Source: Atlantibacter sp. RC6 (GTDB lineage: Bacteria; Pseudomonadota; Gammaproteobacteria; Enterobacterales; Enterobacteriaceae). Taken from it: a stretch of 64,000 bases of DNA. The DNA lies in the NCBI RefSeq assembly GCF_014193285.1, contig NZ_JACHZE010000001.1, forward strand, positions 186,001 through 250,000. Reading direction: 5' to 3'. Position 1 is the stretch's first letter. Every line of letters begins with the position of its first letter. A program made the position numbers and the translations under genes. Under the pieces are notes generated by a model. The model was not told where the DNA came from and did no database searches. It saw only the letters and a list, made by a program, of their open reading frames with translations. Shown piece after piece: positions 57,599 through 64,000 of this stretch.

Positions 57599-57946
57599 TT
57601 ACTGTTTTGCCTTCGGTGCCTGGGGATCGGTATCGTATTCGGCACAGGTCTGGTAACCGGAGTTCATCACGTGGCCGGTATCGTCCAGCGCCACAAAGTA
57701 AGTTTCCGCTTTGCCGTCGCGCTGACCCAGAATATAGGTCTGGCAAGTACCACGAGCGTGGATCATGCTCACTTCGGAAGAAGGCTGACCGGCAAGCTGA
57801 CGCACCTGCTCACGGCTCATGCCTTTTTTAACGTCTTTCACCACTGGCTGGGTGATTTGGTCTTTAGTGCGGTCATACGCTGTACAACCTGCCAGCATTG
57901 TCATTACCACTGCCGCACCCAGTAATCCTGCAAACTTGTTATTCAT
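57599..57946 (-). CDS. osmE: Osmotically inducible lipoprotein OsmE
   Basis: OsmE is an osmotically and stationary-phase inducible lipoprotein of the SmpA/OmlA (BamE-like) fold and of unknown function. The 115-residue precursor has lipobox MLAGC (Cys21), the [31 protein letters not shown] domain, and ends [11 protein letters not shown]. The start at 57946 (MNNKFAG) was chosen from the family; upstream in-frame codons add a non-signal-like segment. Divergent from nadE. Confidence 0.95.
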   Translation of the reverse strand: MNNKFAGLLGAAVVMTMLAGCTAYDRTKDQITQPVVKDVKKGMSREQVRQLAGQPSSEVSMIHARGTCQTYILGQRDGKAETYFVALDDTGHVMNSGYQTCAEYDTDPQAPKAKQ

Positions 57947-58190
57947 TATGTCTTCCTCTTGTTTCTGCGTGTGAAGTAAGCCTGGAAGAGAAATTAACAT
58001 TTTTCAAGTTGTTAGAGCGTAACGGCATTTTTTAGGACGATTCTACTTTCAGGCCAAATCGCCTTTATTTCCGCCATTCAGGCGCGGAAACCGCCGTGCG
58101 CCTTGTCGTTTCCGGCACATCGGGTTAGTTTTAAGGATTAAACTTTACCGATATGAATTCAAATCAGACAGGCTGTGATTGGAGGGGTAA

Positions 58191-59018
58191 ATGGCTCTAC
58201 AACAAGACATTATTCAGGCACTCGGCGTAAAACCACAGATCGACGTTCAGCAGGAAATTCGCCGCAGCGTTGATTTCCTCAAAACATACTTACAGGCACA
58301 CCCGTTTATTAAAACTCTGGTACTGGGCATCAGCGGCGGTCAGGACTCTACGCTCGCCGGGAAGCTCAGCCAGCTTGCTATCAGCGAACTGCGTAACGAA
58401 ACCGGCGACGCCAGTTATCAATTTATTGCCGTGCGTCTGCCTTACGGCGTCCAGTTCGACGAGCAGGATTGCCAGGACGCGCTGGCGTTTATCCAGCCGG
58501 ATCAAGTGTTAACCGTCAATATTAAAGCCGCCGTGCTGGCCAGCGAGCAGGCGTTACGCGACGCAGGCATTGAACTCAGCGACTTTGTACGCGGCAATGA
58601 AAAAGCCCGTGAGCGAATGAAAGCCCAGTACAGCATCGCCGGGATGACCAAAGGCGTGGTGGTGGGCACCGACCATGCAGCGGAAGCGGTGACTGGATTC
58701 TTCACGAAATACGGCGACGGCGGCACCGATATTAACCCGTTGTTCCGCCTCAATAAACGCCAGGGCAAACAGCTACTGCGCGAATTAGGCTGCCCGGAGC
58801 ATCTGTATACCAAACTGCCCACGGCGGACCTGGAAGACGATCGCCCTTCTCTGCCGGATGAAGTGGCGCTGGGCGTCACCTATGAAAATATCGATGATTA
58901 TCTGGAAGGCAAAACGCTGGATGAGAGCATCAGCAAAACCATCGAAGGCTGGTATCTGAAAACTGAGCATAAGCGTCGTCCGCCGATCACCGTGTTTGAT
59001 GATTTCTGGAAAAAATAA
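58191..59018 (+). CDS. nadE: NH3-dependent NAD synthetase
   Basis: NadE makes NAD from nicotinic acid adenine dinucleotide, ATP and ammonia in the final step of NAD synthesis. The 275 residues match E. coli. The N-type ATP pyrophosphatase P-loop is GISGGQDST (46-54), and substrate elements [20 protein letters not shown] and [16 protein letters not shown] follow. It has its own promoter and terminator. E. coli's chb operon, which separates katE from osmE and nadE, is absent here. Confidence 0.97.
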   Translation: MALQQDIIQALGVKPQIDVQQEIRRSVDFLKTYLQAHPFIKTLVLGISGGQDSTLAGKLSQLAISELRNETGDASYQFIAVRLPYGVQFDEQDCQDALAFIQPDQVLTVNIKAAVLASEQALRDAGIELSDFVRGNEKARERMKAQYSIAGMTKGVVVGTDHAAEAVTGFFTKYGDGGTDINPLFRLNKRQGKQLLRELGCPEHLYTKLPTADLEDDRPSLPDEVALGVTYENIDDYLEGKTLDESISKTIEGWYLKTEHKRRPPITVFDDFWKK

Positions 59019-59052
59019 CGCCGTTTATTGTGGCTAAGGTTCACCTTTTATC

Positions 59053-59074
59053 AGGCGGCGTTGCCGCCTTTTTC
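59053..59074 (+). terminator. nadE terminator
   Basis: AGGCGGC-GTT-GCCGCCT followed by TTTT, 34 bases after nadE and just before the next start. Confidence 0.88.
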
Positions 59075-59085
59075 ACGGATTGACT

Positions 59086-59970
59086 ATGCAAACCCCCGTA
59101 GCACGCGCCACGCTGATTGGGCTGATCGCGATTTTACTCTGGAGCACCTCCGTCGGCCTGTTTCGCAGCATCGCCGAACACTTCGGCCCGGTGAGCGGCC
59201 CTGCCCTGATTTACACCCTCAGCGCCTGCTGCCTGTGGCTGGCCCAGGGGCGTCCGCGCCTCGAAGGTTTACCGCTGCGCTATTTGCTGGTGGGCGGCGG
59301 GCTGTTTGTGGCTTATGAAATGTGCCTGGCGCTGTCTATCGGCTTTGCCCATAACCGCAGCCAGTCGCTGGAGCTGGGGATGATTAACTACCTGTGGCCA
59401 AGTTTGACGGTGCTGTTCGCGCTGTGGATGAACAACCAGCGCAGCACCTGGCTTATCTGGCCGGGGCTGCTGTTAGCCATCGCGGGCGTGGCGCAGGTGA
59501 TGAAAGGCAATGGCGACTGGTCGCCGATGATGATGTGGCGCAACATCCTGGATAACCCGCTGGCCTATGGGCTGGCTTTTGCCGCCGCCATCACCTGGGC
59601 GCTGTACTGCAACCTCACCCGGCGCTGGAGCAACGGGAAAAGCGGCGTCACGCTGTTTTTTTGCGCCACCGCGCTGGCGCTGTGGATCCACTACGCCTTA
59701 TCCAGCGACGGGCCGATCGCCTTCACCCTTCCCGGCACCCTGCAACTGTGCTTTATGGGGGTATCCACCGCCGTGGCCTACTCGGCCTGGAACCATGGGA
59801 TCTCTCATGGAAACATGACGATGCTGGCAACCGCGTCATACTTCACGCCGGTCTCTTCCGCGCTGCTGGCCAGCCTGTGGCTGGGGTTAACGCCAGGTAT
59901 CAGTTTCTGGCAAGGAGTGGCAATGGTGGTGGCCGGATCGCTGCTATGTTGGATCGCCACGCGACGTTAA
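59086..59970 (+). CDS. DMT-superfamily exporter, YddG-like
   Basis: The 294-residue protein has ten predicted helices in two EamA repeats, with the N-terminal LIGLIAILLWSTSVGLFRSI and the end SFWQGVAMVVAGSLLCWIATRR closely matching E. coli YddG, an exporter of aromatic amino acids and methyl viologen. Shared marks include LSIGFAHNRSQSLELGMINYLWPSLTVLFALW and AYSAWNHGISHGNMTMLATASYFTPV. It is likely a paralogue of YddG with related substrates, but identity is not enough to fix them. E. coli has no gene between nadE and cho, so this is an insertion. The ATG is 59086; a TTG two codons upstream is possible. Confidence 0.82.
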   Translation: MQTPVARATLIGLIAILLWSTSVGLFRSIAEHFGPVSGPALIYTLSACCLWLAQGRPRLEGLPLRYLLVGGGLFVAYEMCLALSIGFAHNRSQSLELGMINYLWPSLTVLFALWMNNQRSTWLIWPGLLLAIAGVAQVMKGNGDWSPMMMWRNILDNPLAYGLAFAAAITWALYCNLTRRWSNGKSGVTLFFCATALALWIHYALSSDGPIAFTLPGTLQLCFMGVSTAVAYSAWNHGISHGNMTMLATASYFTPVSSALLASLWLGLTPGISFWQGVAMVVAGSLLCWIATRR

Positions 59971-60006
59971 CGACGATTGCTGCTTTTTCAACCCATAATC
60001 CCTTGT

Positions 60007-60028
60007 TATACTGGACAAGCAACCAGTA
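60007..60028 (+). promoter_or_regulatory. cho promoter and LexA box
   Basis: TACTGGACAAGCAACCAGTA (60009-60028) has the exact CTG-N10-CAG core and TA ends of a LexA box. A TATACT -10 (60007-60012) overlaps it. cho is a known SOS gene. Confidence 0.88.
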
Positions 60029-60041
60029 TCAGGAGTTATAT

Positions 60042-60902
60042 GTGGTCCGACGCAGCATGAGCCCGCGCCTCGACTTTGAAGCCGAGGCGATTTATCAATA
60101 TCCCGAACATTTACGCCCGTCGCTGGCAGAACTGCCCCGCGCGCCCGGCGTCTATATTTTCCATGGCGAAAGCGAAACCCTGCCGCTGTATATCGGTAAA
60201 AGCATTAATCTGCGCGCCAGGGTGATGTCGCATCTGCGCACCCCCGGCGAAGCGGCGATGCTACGCCAGGCGCGGCATATTACCTTTACCCGCACGGCGG
60301 GCGAACTGGGGGCGCTGTTGCTGGAAGCGCAGATGATCAAAGCCCAGCAGCCGCTGTTTAATAAGCGGCTGCGTCGCAATCGCCAGCTCTGTTCACTGCT
60401 GATCAGCGGTTCCCGCCCTGAAGTGGTGTACGCCAAAGAGGTCGATTTTTCCCATACTCCGCATCTCTACGGCCTGTTCGCCAATCGCCGGGCGGCGCTG
60501 GAAAAGCTGAAAAGCATCGCCGATGAGCAGCGGCTGTGTCACGGCCTGCTCGGGCTGGAAAAGCTCAGCGCGGGCCGCGCCTGTTTCCGGGCGGCGCTGA
60601 AACGCTGCGCCGGGGCCTGCTGCGGCCTGGAGCCGGTGGATGACCATAACGCGCGCCTGCTGGAGTCGCTGTCCCACCTTCAGGTGGTGTGCTGGCCATG
60701 GCGCGGGCCGGTGGCGGTGAAAGAGCAGACTGAGGACATGGTCCAGTATCTGATTATTGATAACTGGGTGTGGCTGGGTACGGTGGATAACCTTGACGAT
60801 GCGGCGCGTTTAACCCGGGCCTCGCCGGGTTTCGACCATGACGGCTATAAAATATTGTGCCGCCCGCTGATCCGCGCCGAACAGGATATTATCGAACTGT
60901 AG
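60042..60902 (+). CDS. cho: Excinuclease Cho (UvrC homologue)
   Basis: Cho makes the 3' incision in UvrAB-bound DNA at lesions where UvrC works poorly. The 286-residue protein has the N-terminal GIY-YIG nuclease domain (GVYIFHGESETLPLYIGKS; GVY 36-38, YIG 50-52) and a C-terminal UvrC-like region ending in FDHDGYKILCRPLI, but lacks UvrC's second nuclease half. The start is GTG at 60042 (MVRRSMSPRL as in E. coli) with AGGAG seven to eleven bases upstream. The larger frame from 59661 is not used. Induced by SOS through the LexA box. Confidence 0.95.
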   Translation: MVRRSMSPRLDFEAEAIYQYPEHLRPSLAELPRAPGVYIFHGESETLPLYIGKSINLRARVMSHLRTPGEAAMLRQARHITFTRTAGELGALLLEAQMIKAQQPLFNKRLRRNRQLCSLLISGSRPEVVYAKEVDFSHTPHLYGLFANRRAALEKLKSIADEQRLCHGLLGLEKLSAGRACFRAALKRCAGACCGLEPVDDHNARLLESLSHLQVVCWPWRGPVAVKEQTEDMVQYLIIDNWVWLGTVDNLDDAARLTRASPGFDHDGYKILCRPLIRAEQDIIEL

Positions 60903-60904
60903 AG

Positions 60905-61453
60905 TTACAGATAGGTGATTTCGCTGAACAGCAGTCGCCCTTCCGCTTTCAGCAACCGCAGCGTGTGGCGTCCCGCTTCCCACCACGCGCCCTGATCGCT
61001 GGTGAGCAATTTATCGCCCAACTGCCATGCGCCGCTCAGCACGTAGATAATGCCGCCGCGCGGCGCAAAGGTAGTGAAGGTGCGATCGGCAACGCGCACT
61101 TTTGCGCGGCAGCGATCCCGATGGGTCATAATGTTGAAATCCATCGACATGCGGCCATCGCTCAGCTCAGCGCGTACCGACTGTTCGCCGGAAAAACTGA
61201 ACGGCTGGTAGTGTTTGAGCGTATGGCGAAAGGCATTGCCGCCGTCCAGGGTCAGCTCCCCGCCTTCCAGCAGCGTGACGGTACGTTCTACCTGGGGGAT
61301 TTGGCTGAATTCGCCGTTAGCGGAGAGTGAAGCGATACTGGCGCGCCAGTTAAAATCCCGGGTCGCCGGTGGGAAACAGCAAATTTCCCGGGTTTCCCCC
61401 GCGCCGTTTCGCCAGAGACTCACCTGCATTTTCTGTAAATCGAAATACTCCAT
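60905..61453 (-). CDS. ves: Ves (HutD family) protein
   Basis: Ves is a cupin-like protein of the HutD family, cold- and stress-inducible in E. coli, with an unclear enzyme role. The 182-residue product has conserved [15 protein letters not shown] at the N-terminus, [30 protein letters not shown], and the core [14 protein letters not shown]. The start at 61453 gives [11 protein letters not shown], as in E. coli; an in-frame codon 30 bases upstream is rejected. It is convergent with cho (stops 2 bases apart). Confidence 0.92.
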   Translation of the reverse strand: MEYFDLQKMQVSLWRNGAGETREICCFPPATRDFNWRASIASLSANGEFSQIPQVERTVTLLEGGELTLDGGNAFRHTLKHYQPFSFSGEQSVRAELSDGRMSMDFNIMTHRDRCRAKVRVADRTFTTFAPRGGIIYVLSGAWQLGDKLLTSDQGAWWEAGRHTLRLLKAEGRLLFSEITYL

Positions 61454-61654
61454 CACCGCTCCTGAGCGCGCTAAAAGCGCCAACGCCGCGCACGCAAAAA
61501 AATGTCACCCTTTTGTTATCGGCAATAAACGCGCGGGCTTCAGGCCTGCACGTTGATGTCATTAAGATAGTGGGGTAACGCTCTGATTAGACGTGTGAAG
61601 TTACCATTACGCGCGGTCGGAAGGAAGAGGAATGGATGGAAGTCGTGACGGGAA

Positions 61655-61715
61655 AAGTAAAACCGCCGGTACTGTCCAGAGCATCATTAACTGCGCTATG
61701 GACAACACCGGCGGT
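61655..61715 (-). terminator. spy terminator (extended hairpin)
   Basis: ACCGCCGGT (61662-61670) pairs with ACCGGCGGT (61707-61715), continued by GTCCA/TGGAC and a small inner GCA/TGC stem. On the minus strand the sequence ends TTTTACTTTT. It lies just after the spy stop at 61738. The gap 61454-61737 holds nothing else recognisable. Confidence 0.65.
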
Positions 61716-61737
61716 CTTGTGTGGATTGGCTGAGCTG

Positions 61738-62229
61738 TTATTCAGCAGCCACTGGCATCTTACCCGGTTTAGCCGGACGTTCTGTCAGACGCTTCTCAAA
61801 ATTGGCATTAAACTGTTTTTTCTGCTCAGGCGTCAGGATGTTGTAGATTTTGTTCTGAGTTTCCATGCGTGACAGCATCATCTCTTTATGCTGTTCCGCC
61901 ATCTTATTCACCGTCTCTTCCGCTTTCGCGCGGTCAAAGGTATCGGACGCCACCAGCGCATGCATAGCGCGTCGCTCATCCAGCGACGGGCGTTTCATTT
62001 TATCGCGCTGCGCTTTCATGATTTCACGAATTTGCTGCTTCTGCGCGTCGGTCAGATTGAGATTGTTAAACATCATGTCATGGTGCGGGCCACGCATGCC
62101 TTTATGGTAGGGCTGCACGTTGGTTGCGTCCGGCGCGGTAGCCGTGGTCGCGGTTTCTGCCGCATGCGCCAGATTCGCTGCGCCCAGCGCCAGAGAGGTA
62201 GCCATTACAATCGCAGTTAATTTACGCAT
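61738..62229 (-). CDS. spy: Periplasmic chaperone Spy
   Basis: Spy is an ATP-independent periplasmic chaperone, strongly induced by Cpx and Bae envelope stress. The 163 residues include the signal peptide MRKLTAIVMATSLALGAANLAHA (23), then a cradle of helices with two LTxxQ repeats: LNLTDAQKQQIREIM and LTPEQKKQFNANF. It shares the CpxP fold. A CpxR-like site lies 95-109 bases upstream. Positively charged residues line the concave face. Confidence 0.95.
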   Translation of the reverse strand: MRKLTAIVMATSLALGAANLAHAAETATTATAPDATNVQPYHKGMRGPHHDMMFNNLNLTDAQKQQIREIMKAQRDKMKRPSLDERRAMHALVASDTFDRAKAEETVNKMAEQHKEMMLSRMETQNKIYNILTPEQKKQFNANFEKRLTERPAKPGKMPVAAE

Positions 62230-62323
62230 ATCACTATCCTTTATTTCAGTTTATTTTTCGGCACATTTGCCGTGTTGACGAGAATAAGTGTACGTGGTGC
62301 AACGTCAAGTATTCAGAGTCTGG

Positions 62324-62338
62324 GTAAAGCATTGAAAG
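62324..62338. promoter_or_regulatory. CpxR-like site of spy
   Basis: GTAAAGCATTGAAAG fits the CpxR box GTAAA-N5-GTAAA with two mismatches in the second half. Cpx activation of spy is established. Confidence 0.6.
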
Positions 62339-62537
62339 TGTAAAAAACAATAAACGATCAATTATGGAGAAAATATGAAAAAAACAAGGAGAGTGGCAAG
62401 AAAATAATTCAACTCGCTGATAAAACAGGAAATGTGCAGAGAGTATACGTTTTGCCCGCTGATAAATAAAGCGCTTGCCAGGATAAATCCGGATAAATTG
62501 AAGATCCGTTGAAAATTAAACCCCGTTAAGGGATGCA

Positions 62538-62564
62538 CCGGTGCGTAATAAATATCCGCACCGG
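62538..62564 (-). terminator. ast operon terminator
   Basis: CCGGTGCG-TAATAAATATC-CGCACCGG, 15 bases after the astE stop. The T-run is poor, so this is a hairpin of uncertain strength. Confidence 0.55.
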
Positions 62565-62578
62565 CAGAAATAATCCCG

Positions 62579-63541
62579 TCAGGTTATCTCTTTGAGCATT
62601 AACCCGGCCCGCAGGCCGAGCGCCACGTTGGGATTCGGGAACAACACATATTCAGTGTCGTTGGCTACCCGGTACGCCGTTGCGCCATCCTCCGCCAGCA
62701 GCGTGCCGCGCGCAAAAGCGGTAAAGTTCTGAGTCTGGGCCGACATATGCAGCACAAACGCCTCGCTTTGCCGGGTGATCTGCTGGGCCACTTCGTAGCG
62801 CAGCGGCTGGGCGTTGAGATGTTCAGTGGGCACGCCTGCCAGCAGCGCCCGCAACGCCGCTTTGGTCACGTCAAACTGAGTGAGATCGTTTTGCCCGAAC
62901 GGCTGCGCTTTCCCTAACTCCAGGGTGCAGCTTTGCGCATCAAAATGATCGCTGCTGAAGTGGGTAAAGGTGCCGCCGGGGGCGCGATGGAATACCAGCG
63001 CCTGCAATCCGGCGTCGGCCATCCAGTCTAAAAACGCGGTCTCATAGGGTGTTTTACGCGCCGGGAACACGCCGAAGCGCGGATGATACGAACTGCGGAT
63101 AGCGGTATGCATATCCAGATGCCAGGCCGGACCGGCGCAGGTCAAGAAGCGTTCCACACAGTGCTCAAGCACGCAGGCGCGCCGGGTTTCGCCGCTTTCC
63201 GGGAAATTCTGCCAGCGGCCGCTGAACATGCGGTTCATATCGTCAGTGAGGTAGCGCTTGCCCGCGCGCAGGGCCGCCGGATTGCCCAGAATCACCAGCA
63301 GCGGGCGCGCCAGGGCAATATCGCCGTGATGCAGCGCTTCCATTAGCGCATCGAGCATTTCTACCGGGGCGGTTTCGTTGCCGTGAATGCCCGCCGACAG
63401 CACCAGCGCCGGCAGCGTTGCCTGATGCGGCACCAGTTCGACGACCCCTTCGTCCCACCACGTCCAGCGAAACTGCGCCGTCTCGCCACACCGCCTGGCA
63501 GGGGTCTCTCCTGCCAGGGTGTACGCCAAAAACTCCTGCAT
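62579..63541 (-). CDS. astE: Succinylglutamate desuccinylase
   Basis: AstE hydrolyses N-succinylglutamate to succinate and glutamate, the last step of the arginine succinyltransferase (AST) pathway. The 320-residue protein has the M14-type zinc site GIHGNETAPVE (about residues 53-63) and WHLDMHTAIR with the third ligand, and the catalytic Glu of CTLELGKAQPFG. It is the last gene of the ast operon, 9 bases after astB. In E. coli the operon is controlled by NtrC/sigma-54 and sigma-S. Cytoplasmic. Confidence 0.95.
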   Translation of the reverse strand: MQEFLAYTLAGETPARRCGETAQFRWTWWDEGVVELVPHQATLPALVLSAGIHGNETAPVEMLDALMEALHHGDIALARPLLVILGNPAALRAGKRYLTDDMNRMFSGRWQNFPESGETRRACVLEHCVERFLTCAGPAWHLDMHTAIRSSYHPRFGVFPARKTPYETAFLDWMADAGLQALVFHRAPGGTFTHFSSDHFDAQSCTLELGKAQPFGQNDLTQFDVTKAALRALLAGVPTEHLNAQPLRYEVAQQITRQSEAFVLHMSAQTQNFTAFARGTLLAEDGATAYRVANDTEYVLFPNPNVALGLRAGLMLKEIT

Positions 63542-63550
63542 ACCATCACC

Positions 63551-64000
63551 TTAACGCTGGAACGGATACACCGGCCCCAGCTTTAAAATCTGCGTTAATT
63601 CATCGAGCGCCTCGCGCCCTTCGCGTAACAGTTGCGGATCGATAAGGTCGCTCTGAACTAACCGATCGCGATAATGCTTATCGACCCACTGATTAAGGGT
63701 AGTAAAAAGCGCGTCATTCATCATTACGCCAGGGTTAACCGCCGCCCGTTCGGCATTATTCAGCACCACCCGCAGCCGCAGACAAGCCGGGCCGCCGCCG
63801 TTGGCCATGCTTTCCCGCAGGTCGAACACCTTAAGTTCGTTAATCGGATTATCTGGCGATTCCACCAGCTCGGTCAGATAGCGCCACACGCCGGCATGGT
63901 TGCGGGATTCCTGGGGCAGCACCAGCAGCATATCCCCCTGCTCGCGGCTCAGCAGTTGGCTGTTAAACAGATAGGTTTCCACCGCGTCCGCCACACTGAC
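63551..64000 (-). CDS. astB: N-succinylarginine dihydrolase, C-terminal part (runs off right edge)
   Basis: AstB releases two ammonia and one CO2 from N-succinylarginine to give succinylornithine. The visible 149 residues are the C-terminal third of the usual 447-residue enzyme. The active-site Cys lies in [12 protein letters not shown], the last of the five pentein-fold repeats follows ([18 protein letters not shown]), and the end is GPVYPFQR. The frame is open to base 64000 and begins upstream (to the right) of the window. A GTG at 63994 is internal, not a start. Confidence 0.95.
   Translation of the reverse strand, partial: VSVADAVETYLFNSQLLSREQGDMLLVLPQESRNHAGVWRYLTELVESPDNPINELKVFDLRESMANGGGPACLRLRVVLNNAERAAVNPGVMMNDALFTTLNQWVDKHYRDRLVQSDLIDPQLLREGREALDELTQILKLGPVYPFQR

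Larger units (their letters stand above)
62230..62578. other. spy promoter region and astE end
   Basis: 349 bases without a gene: the spy promoter with its CpxR-like site on the left, AT-rich DNA in the middle, and the ast operon hairpin at 62538-62564 on the right. Confidence 0.5.

Noticed and set aside
59661..60041. Long N-terminal extension of cho
   Set aside because: It overlaps the exporter gene in another frame and crosses the LexA box; the GTG at 60042 has the ribosome-binding site and the family N-terminus.

Overview
The window is chromosomal DNA of a member of the Enterobacteriaceae. Most genes match Escherichia coli products closely and keep the order of the E. coli 37-39 min region: fumD, osmC, pykF, lpp, ldtE, sufESDCBA, menI, ydiJ, ydiK, rprA, ppsA/ppsR, aroH, selO, ydiV, nlpC, btuDEC, ihfA, pheTS, rplT, rpmI, infC, thrS, ydiY, pfkB, ydiZ, yniA, yniB, hxpB, ydjM, tcyP, cedA, katE, osmE, nadE, cho, ves, spy, astEB. 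It is not E. coli. A type II secretion gene (gspC) sits at the left edge, a KdgR-boxed kduD lies inside the yni-ydj block, a DMT exporter lies between nadE and cho, and several E. coli blocks are missing. An environmental or plant-associated genus near Enterobacter, Kosakonia or Klebsiella fits, but the species cannot be named from this sequence alone.

Layout. 1-1.8 kb: start of a gsp operon leaving the window to the left, fumD, osmC and a 47-codon orphan. 2.2-5.3 kb: pykF with a Cra site, lpp and ldtE. 5.4-11 kb: the complete suf Fe-S operon with Fur and OxyR sites. 11.4-12 kb: two small unknown genes, one an acidic Asp-Pro repeat protein. 12.2-17.3 kb: menI-ydiJ, ydiK and the sRNA rprA. 17.4-28.9 kb: an AT-rich fimbrial island that replaces the E. 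coli ydiL-fadK segment (including aroD and ydiB). It holds a Crp-like regulator, a nine-gene P-fimbria-type chaperone-usher operon, a detached second tip-adhesin gene, and an IS1 with intact ends and an 8-bp target duplication. 29-39 kb: ppsA/ppsR, aroH, selO, ydiV, nlpC and btuDEC. 39.4-46.6 kb: the translation cluster ihfA-pheTS-rplT-rpmI-infC-thrS with its leader peptide, attenuator, AUU start and tRNA-mimic operator. 47-64 kb: metabolic and stress genes ending inside astB.

The main discovery candidate is in the island. The major-pilin operon and the separate adhesin gene 0.6 kb upstream have promoters built on the same plan: a nearly identical 20-bp box, then 6 bp, then TTGC[TA]T, a 17-bp spacer and TATCTT. 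The two adhesins (first and last genes of the cluster) are full-length paralogues with four matching cysteines in the N-terminal domain. This suggests one pilus with two co-regulated, possibly interchangeable tips.

Regulatory logic is readable at many other points. Cra sites sit at both pykF and ppsA (opposite glycolytic and gluconeogenic steps). A TrpR operator overlaps the ppsR stop codon ahead of aroH. LexA boxes precede ydjM (two) and cho (one), a KdgR box precedes kduD, a CpxR-like site precedes spy, and an RcsB box precedes rprA. No rRNA, tRNA or CRISPR array was seen.
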